From NCBI GenBank assembly GCA_002396805.1, contig DGYW01000042.1:1-17217 (forward strand): 17,217 bases of DNA, given 5' to 3'. The position numbers and the translations under genes are program-made. Shown here one piece after another: positions 13,249-17,217 of the stretch (positions are counted from its first letter, which is position 1; each line of letters begins with the position of its first letter). The stretch is from Firmicutes bacterium UBA4996. Lineage in GTDB: Bacteria > Bacillota > Limnochordia > Darwinibacteriales > Darwinibacteriaceae. The notes under the pieces are model-generated. The model had not been told where the DNA came from and made no database searches. It saw only the letters and a program-made list of their open reading frames with translations.

Positions 13249-13650
13249 ATGGCAAGACCACGAGGTAAGGGTGCTCAACGCCCACGTCGTAGAGAACGTA
13301 AGAATATCCCAGTTGGAATCGCTCACATTCGTTCCACATTTAATAATACCATTGTAACCATTAGTGACTTGCAAGGTAATGTAATTTCCTGGGCAAGCTC
13401 TGGTAATATGGGTTTTAAAGGTTCCCGTAAAGGCACTCCCTTTGCAGCTGGTATGGCAGCTGAGCAAGCTGCAGCGGTTGCTTTGGACCATGGGATTAGG
13501 GAAGTTAGCGTATATGTGAAGGGGCCCGGTGCAGGTAGAGAAGCGGCAATTCGCTCTTTGCAGGCAGCTGGTATTGATGTGACCACTATTAAAGACGTTA
13601 CCCCAATTCCTTATAACGGCTGTCGTCCACCAAAACGGCGCAGAGTATAA
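13249..13650 (+). CDS. rpsK: 30S ribosomal protein S11
   Basis: S11 lies on the platform of the small subunit near the E site and mRNA exit. The 133-aa product has GIAHIRSTFNNTIVTISD, GNVISWASSGNMGFKGSRKGTPFAAGMAAE, VYVKGPGAGREAAIRSLQAAG and the end IPYNGCRPPKRRRV. The Asn-Gly near the end is the place where isoaspartate is reported in E. coli S11. ATG 13249 follows AAAGGAGGAG. In many Clostridia rpsD comes next; here rpoA does, 41 bases later. Confidence 0.98.
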   Translation: MARPRGKGAQRPRRRERKNIPVGIAHIRSTFNNTIVTISDLQGNVISWASSGNMGFKGSRKGTPFAAGMAAEQAAAVALDHGIREVSVYVKGPGAGREAAIRSLQAAGIDVTTIKDVTPIPYNGCRPPKRRRV

Positions 13651-13667
13651 TTAGTTCTGCCCATGCG

Positions 13668-13687
13668 TTTGCAAAGGAGGGTGCAAG
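13668..13687 (+). promoter_or_regulatory. Hairpin with the rpoA ribosome site in its loop
   Basis: TTGCA at 13669-13673 pairs exactly with TGCAA at 13682-13686, plus a T-G pair at 13668/13687. The 8-base loop, 13674-13681, is AAGGAGGG, the ribosome site for rpoA (ATG 13692). A wider imperfect pairing, GTTCT 13654-13658 with AGAAC 13686-13690, could replace its outer part. A loop site may stay accessible or be masked; the direction of any effect is unknown. Confidence 0.4.
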
Positions 13688-13691
13688 AACT

Positions 13692-14633
13692 ATGATAGAA
13701 ATTGAAAAACCAAAAATTGACCAAGTTGAACTGACGGATAACTATGGTAAATTCGTTGTAGAACCGTTAGAGCGCGGGTATGGTCTTACTTTAGGCAATA
13801 GTCTGAGGAGGATTCTACTTTCTTCTCTACCGGGTACAGCGGTCACCTCAGTCCACATTGATGGGGTTTTACACGAGTTTTCGACTGTTGATGGTGTTGT
13901 AGAAGACACCGTTGATATAGTGCTCAATTTGAAAAAACTTCTGGTTAAGCTGCATACTGAAGGTCCAGTCACCATCCGTGTTGAGGCAAATAAAGAGGGG
14001 CCACTTCTCGCTGGGGACATTACGACTGACCCCACAGTGGAAATCCTCAATCCAGATTTGGTCATTGCGACTTTGCAAAAGGGTGCCCAACTAAACATGG
14101 ATATTACGGTGGCTAGGGGCCGTGGCTATGTGAGCGCTGAAAAGAACAAAAGCCCTGATCATCCCATTGGTCTAATTCCGGTGGATTCCATCTTCACCCC
14201 CGTGACCAAAGTAGTTTATTCAGTTGAGGATACACGGGTTGGGCAAATTACCGACTATGACAGATTGGTTCTCGAAGTGTGGACCAATCGAACCATCGCC
14301 CCAGACAACGCAGTTAGTTTAGCTGCCAAGGTTTTGATGGAACATATTAAACTGTTCACAGACTTAACCGATAGCGTGGGCAATGTGGAAATCATGGTGG
14401 AAAAAGAAGAAGAAAGCATTGATCGCCTCATGGAGATGACTGTTGAGGAGTTAGATTTGTCTGTTCGTTCTTATAACTGTCTGAAACGGGCCGGAATTAA
14501 CACGGTCGACGAGTTGGTTCGCAAAACCGAAGAAGACATGATGAAAGTGCGAAATTTGGGCAAGAAATCCCTCGCGGAAATCAAGGAGAAACTTGGCGAA
14601 CTAGGACTTTCCTTGCGTAAATCGGATGAATGA
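13692..14633 (+). CDS. rpoA: DNA-directed RNA polymerase alpha subunit
   Basis: The alpha subunit dimerises to start assembly of RNA polymerase, and its C-terminal domain binds promoter UP elements and activators. The 313-aa product has an N-terminal domain (about 1-225) with RGYGLTLGNSLRRILLSSLPG, HEFSTVDGVVEDTVDI and the later MDITVARGRGYVSAE. A linker rich in Glu (near 235-245) leads to the C-terminal domain, with VRSYNCLKRAGI and VRNLGKKSLAEIKEKLGELGLSL. Arg259 matches the DNA-binding Arg265 of E. coli. ATG 13692 lies 10 bases after AGGAGGG. Length is normal for Firmicutes. Confidence 0.99.
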   Translation: MIEIEKPKIDQVELTDNYGKFVVEPLERGYGLTLGNSLRRILLSSLPGTAVTSVHIDGVLHEFSTVDGVVEDTVDIVLNLKKLLVKLHTEGPVTIRVEANKEGPLLAGDITTDPTVEILNPDLVIATLQKGAQLNMDITVARGRGYVSAEKNKSPDHPIGLIPVDSIFTPVTKVVYSVEDTRVGQITDYDRLVLEVWTNRTIAPDNAVSLAAKVLMEHIKLFTDLTDSVGNVEIMVEKEEESIDRLMEMTVEELDLSVRSYNCLKRAGINTVDELVRKTEEDMMKVRNLGKKSLAEIKEKLGELGLSLRKSDE

Positions 14634-14647
14634 GGTAGGTGAGCGAG

Positions 14648-14986
14648 ATGAAACAGAAGAAGTTAGGTAGAACTTCTGGCCATCGGCGGGCTTTACTGCG
14701 TAATCAGGTGACCGCTTTGGTCTTACATGGTCAGATTGAAACTACAGAAGCCAAGGCCAAGAGTATTAAACCTTTGGCTGATAAAATGGTCACACTAGGT
14801 AAGCGTGGAGATCTAGCCGCTCGGCGTCAAGCCGCTGCCTTTTTGACGGATCCAGTTGCAGTTCAGAGACTATTTGACGATGTAGCTCCTAAGTACGAGG
14901 AGCGCAACGGAGGTTACACCAGAATTATCAAAACCGGTGTGCGTCGGGGCGATGCAACACCGATGGCGATCATTGAATGGGTTTAA
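14648..14986 (+). CDS. rplQ: 50S ribosomal protein L17
   Basis: L17 lies near the exit tunnel on the solvent side of the large subunit. The 112-aa product begins MKQKKLGRTSGHRRALLRNQVTALV and has TEAKAKSIKPLADKMVTLGKRG and the end GVRRGDATPMAIIEWV, all typical. A GTG at 14639 is in frame, but ATG 14648 gives the family's normal start, with AGGTGA (14637-14642) 5 bases upstream. It is the last ribosomal gene here and follows rpoA by 14 bases. Confidence 0.97.
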   Translation: MKQKKLGRTSGHRRALLRNQVTALVLHGQIETTEAKAKSIKPLADKMVTLGKRGDLAARRQAAAFLTDPVAVQRLFDDVAPKYEERNGGYTRIIKTGVRRGDATPMAIIEWV

Positions 14987-15057
14987 GCTGATAACAGACA
15001 AGGTCGCAGAGGAATCTCCTCTGCGTTCTCTGTTTCAGCACCTTCTGGATAGTGCTG
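14987..15057 (+). terminator. Structured spacer after rplQ: likely terminator or attenuator hairpins
   Basis: The 92-base gap holds a perfect 9-bp stem, 15005-15013 with 15017-15025, around a 3-base loop, followed by T-rich TTCTCTGTTT. An outer stem can join it: GCTGA 14987-14991 and AACAGA 14993-14998 pair with TCTGTT 15029-15034 and TCAGC 15035-15039. A second hairpin, CAGCAC 15036-15041 with GTGCTG 15052-15057, uses part of the same bases and so competes with the outer stem. The inner hairpin could end rplQ transcripts, but the tail is not a clean U-run. Confidence 0.5.
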
Positions 15058-15078
15058 GAGGATTAGGGGTGGTGAAAG

Positions 15079-15924
15079 ATGGCAAGACCAGTAGTTCGTT
15101 TTACTGACGTGAGTTTCAGCTATGGTAGGACCCATCCTGGCGAAACTTCGACAGCATTGCATAATATTAACTTAGAGATTTACGAACACGAATTTGTAGC
15201 AGTTTTAGGTCATAATGGATCGGGAAAGTCCACTTTAGCGAAGCATGTGAACGCCTTATTGATCCCCACCTCTGGGCAGGTTTTTGTTGGTGATTTGGAT
15301 ACCACTGACCAAAATAAGGTTTGGGAGATTCGCCAACTGGTAGGTATGGTGTTTCAGAACCCGGATAACCAGCTGGTGGCCACTACTGTCGAAGAAGATG
15401 TGGCCTTTGGTCCAGAGAATTTGGGCATTCCATCAACAGAAATACAAAAGCGGGTAACCGAGGCCCTACAGGCTGTGGACATGCTAGATTATAGATTACA
15501 TTCACCCCATCAACTTTCTGGTGGGCAGAAACAACGAGTGGCCATTGCGGGTATGATCAGTATGCGTCCCGAGTGTATTGTGTTGGACGAACCCACCGCC
15601 ATGCTCGATCCCGAAGGGCGTCGCGAGGTTATGAGTACCATTCATCGGCTCAATAAAGAAGAAGGTATTACGGTACTCCATATTACTCACCATATGGATG
15701 AAGTGATTGATGCCGATCGAGTGGTTGTAATGGATCAGGGGCGAATCGCTTTGCAGGGTACACCACGAGAAGTGTTTAGCAATGTAGAACTATTGCGAAA
15801 CCTTCATTTAGATGTTCCGCAAGTCACCGATTTGGCCCAAAGATTACGGCGGAGAGGATACCCCATTCCCAAGGGAACACTTACCGTTAGTGAAATGGTG
15901 ATGCAGTTATGTCCATCAGATTAG
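15079..15924 (+). CDS. ecfA1: ECF transporter ATPase EcfA1
   Basis: One of two ATP-binding subunits of the energy-coupling factor module, which powers vitamin and metal uptake through interchangeable S components. The 281-aa product is a full ABC ATPase: Walker A GHNGSGKST (44-52), Q-loop Gln93, signature LSGGQ (146-150), Walker B IVLDE (167-171), D-loop near 176 and switch His204. ATG 15079 follows GGGGTGG. The gene overlaps ecfA2 by 16 bases. The set ecfA1-ecfA2-ecfT after rplQ is a standard Firmicute order; substrate is set by S components that are not in the window. Often labelled cbiO by similarity. Confidence 0.94.
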   Translation: MARPVVRFTDVSFSYGRTHPGETSTALHNINLEIYEHEFVAVLGHNGSGKSTLAKHVNALLIPTSGQVFVGDLDTTDQNKVWEIRQLVGMVFQNPDNQLVATTVEEDVAFGPENLGIPSTEIQKRVTEALQAVDMLDYRLHSPHQLSGGQKQRVAIAGMISMRPECIVLDEPTAMLDPEGRREVMSTIHRLNKEEGITVLHITHHMDEVIDADRVVVMDQGRIALQGTPREVFSNVELLRNLHLDVPQVTDLAQRLRRRGYPIPKGTLTVSEMVMQLCPSD

Positions 15925-16766
15925 AAAACGTCTCCTATAGCTATCTTGAGGGTACACCCATGGTGAAAGTGGCCCTCAGTGATGTTAGCTTGGAGATTGA
16001 AGCCGGTGAGTTTGTGGGTTTGATCGGACCAACTGGTTCGGGGAAATCCACTCTAGTACAACATTTCAATGGTCTGATTCTACCGTCCTCTGGTAAGGTA
16101 TATGTGGATGGAGTGGATCTAGCCAAGAAGGATACTCAGCTTCGTCTCATTCGGCAAAAGGTGGGTTTAGTCTTCCAGTATCCTGAGCATCAGCTTTTTG
16201 GAGAGACTATTTTGGAGGATGTGGGTTTTGGACCCCGAAATGGTGGGTTGAGCGATGATGAAGTTGTAGAACGGGTGCGCGAAGCGCTTGCTTATGTGGG
16301 TTTAGATTATGAAGCTCTAAAGGATCGTTCCCCCTTTGAATTAAGTGGGGGGCAAAAACGCAGAGTTGCCATTGCTGGAGTTTTGGCCATGCGTCCCTCG
16401 GTGCTCATTCTTGATGAACCCACAGCAGGTTTAGACCCAGAAGGACGTGAAGAGATTCTAGGCGAGATCAAAAGACTCCATAAAGAACGTGGGATTACCG
16501 TTATTTTGGTGACCCACAGTATGGAGGATGTGGCACGCCTTGTGGATCGGATCATTGTGATGGAACGGGGCGGAGTGGCCATCGATGGTACTCCGGTAGA
16601 GGTTTTCGGACAAGCAGAGCGCTTATTGGAGATGGGTCTAGGAATTCCGCAGATTACCGAACTCATGCGTGAACTAAGGGCCCAGGGCTTGGAGGTTAAC
16701 ACCGATATTTTCCGGGTGGAGCAAGCCGAAGAGGAAATTATTAGGGTAATGGGGTGGCAGAAATGA
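15909..16766 (+). CDS. ecfA2: ECF transporter ATPase EcfA2
   Basis: Second ATPase of the energy-coupling factor; it pairs with EcfA1 and couples to EcfT. The 285-aa product has Walker A GPTGSGKST (40-48), Q-loop Gln90, signature LSGGQ (145-149), Walker B LILDE (166-170) and switch His203. The block YPEHQLFGETILEDVGFGPRN (about 91-111) and the C-terminal helix GIPQITELMRELRAQG are typical of the EcfA2 group. ATG 15909 lies within the ecfA1 end (16-base overlap), with GGTGATG nearby as ribosome site. The stop overlaps the ecfT start (ATGA). All ATPase residues are intact in both subunits, so both sites could be active. Confidence 0.94.
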   Translation: MSIRLENVSYSYLEGTPMVKVALSDVSLEIEAGEFVGLIGPTGSGKSTLVQHFNGLILPSSGKVYVDGVDLAKKDTQLRLIRQKVGLVFQYPEHQLFGETILEDVGFGPRNGGLSDDEVVERVREALAYVGLDYEALKDRSPFELSGGQKRRVAIAGVLAMRPSVLILDEPTAGLDPEGREEILGEIKRLHKERGITVILVTHSMEDVARLVDRIIVMERGGVAIDGTPVEVFGQAERLLEMGLGIPQITELMRELRAQGLEVNTDIFRVEQAEEEIIRVMGWQK

Positions 16767-17217
16767 GCATGTTTAGGAATGTCACCATTGGCCAGTACAT
16801 CCCAGGAAATTCGATCATTCATCGTCTAGATCCTCGCACGAAGATTTTGGCCACAACTCTACTTATTGTGGTATTATTCATGGTTAATGGCTTTGTGGGC
16901 TATGGTTTAGTAGCTGTGGGGATTGCTGCTGTGATTTGGGCTTCAGAAATTCCCTGGAGATATGTTATCAGAGGTTTACGGCCCTTATTAGTTATATTGA
17001 TACTTACTGTTTCTCTGCACTTGTTCATGACTGAGGGTCGAGTGATTTTACAGATCTGGTTTTTGAAGGTCACCTGGGAAGGTTTGGTTCGCGGAGTGAT
17101 GATGGGTTCTCGCCTCATCCTACTAATTGTGGGCACCTCTCTATTGACCTTGACAACTTCACCAATTCAGCTAACGGACGGTATAGAGAGCCTTTTAACA
17201 CCTGGGAAGAAGATTGG
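16763..17217 (+). CDS. ecfT: ECF transporter transmembrane subunit EcfT (partial)
   Basis: The membrane scaffold that links the two ATPases to the substrate-binding S component. About 151 codons are present before the window ends, from ATG 16763, which overlaps the ecfA2 stop by four bases. The start has IGQYIPGNSIIHRLDPRTKI, typical of the family (LDPRTK), followed by hydrophobic segments at about 28-58, 70-90 and 116-135. The cytoplasmic coupling helices, with their Ala-Arg-Gly motifs, would lie beyond the end of the window. The gene is not broken; only the window cuts it. Confidence 0.92.
   Translation, partial: MSMFRNVTIGQYIPGNSIIHRLDPRTKILATTLLIVVLFMVNGFVGYGLVAVGIAAVIWASEIPWRYVIRGLRPLLVILILTVSLHLFMTEGRVILQIWFLKVTWEGLVRGVMMGSRLILLIVGTSLLTLTTSPIQLTDGIESLLTPGKKI

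Noticed and set aside
16307..16822. A 171-aa open frame on the minus strand opposite ecfA2 and ecfT
   Set aside because: Serine-, arginine- and isoleucine-rich with no recognisable motif; it overlaps intact ABC ATPase coding sequence and is best explained as a shadow.

Overview
The window is one co-directional stretch of the conserved ribosomal protein super-operon (S10, spc and alpha blocks), with the start of an ECF transporter operon at the right end. Every supported gene is on the + strand. The layout points to a Bacillota (Firmicutes) genome, most like Clostridia or a related deep lineage. The reasons are strong AGGAGG-type ribosome sites, tuf directly before rpsJ, the order secY-adk-map-infA-rpmJ-rpsM-rpsK-rpoA-rplQ, a KOW-domain gene between map and infA, and ecfA1-ecfA2-ecfT after rplQ. 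Base composition looks balanced by eye. No species is claimed.

Layout. 1-53 is the 3' end of tuf. 54-360 has no clear gene but holds several inverted repeats and a weak promoter candidate, and is the most likely regulatory region. 361-5785 carries rpsJ, rplC, rplD, rplW, rplB, rpsS, rplV, rpsC, rplP, rpmC, rpsQ and rplN. 5804-10733 carries rplX, rplE, the zinc-type rpsN, rpsH, rplF, rplR, rpsE, rpmD, rplO and secY. 10749-12467 carries adk, map and a KOW-domain protein. 12454-14986 carries infA, rpmJ, rpsM, rpsK, rpoA and rplQ. 14987-15078 is a structured spacer. 15079-17217 carries ecfA1, ecfA2 and a truncated ecfT.

The genes work as a growth-linked set. They supply ribosome parts of both subunits, initiation factor 1, the RNA polymerase alpha subunit, the membrane protein channel SecY, the enzyme that trims N-terminal methionine, and adenylate kinase for nucleotide balance. 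Junctions are tight: most gaps are under 40 bases and several genes overlap (rplD/rplW, rplP/rpmC, adk/map, KOW/infA, ecfA1/ecfA2, ecfA2/ecfT), which suggests long co-transcripts and translational coupling. About nine of the roughly thirty starts are GTG or TTG.

I found no previously undescribed multi-gene system. The points most worth checking are the structured tuf-rpsJ leader, the absence of rpsD between rpsK and rpoA, the poorly characterised KOW protein, a Ser replacing the usual Asp in the adenylate kinase STGD motif, altered residues in the peptidyl-transferase-proximal loop of L3, a hairpin that places the rpoA ribosome site in its loop, and alternative hairpins after rplQ.
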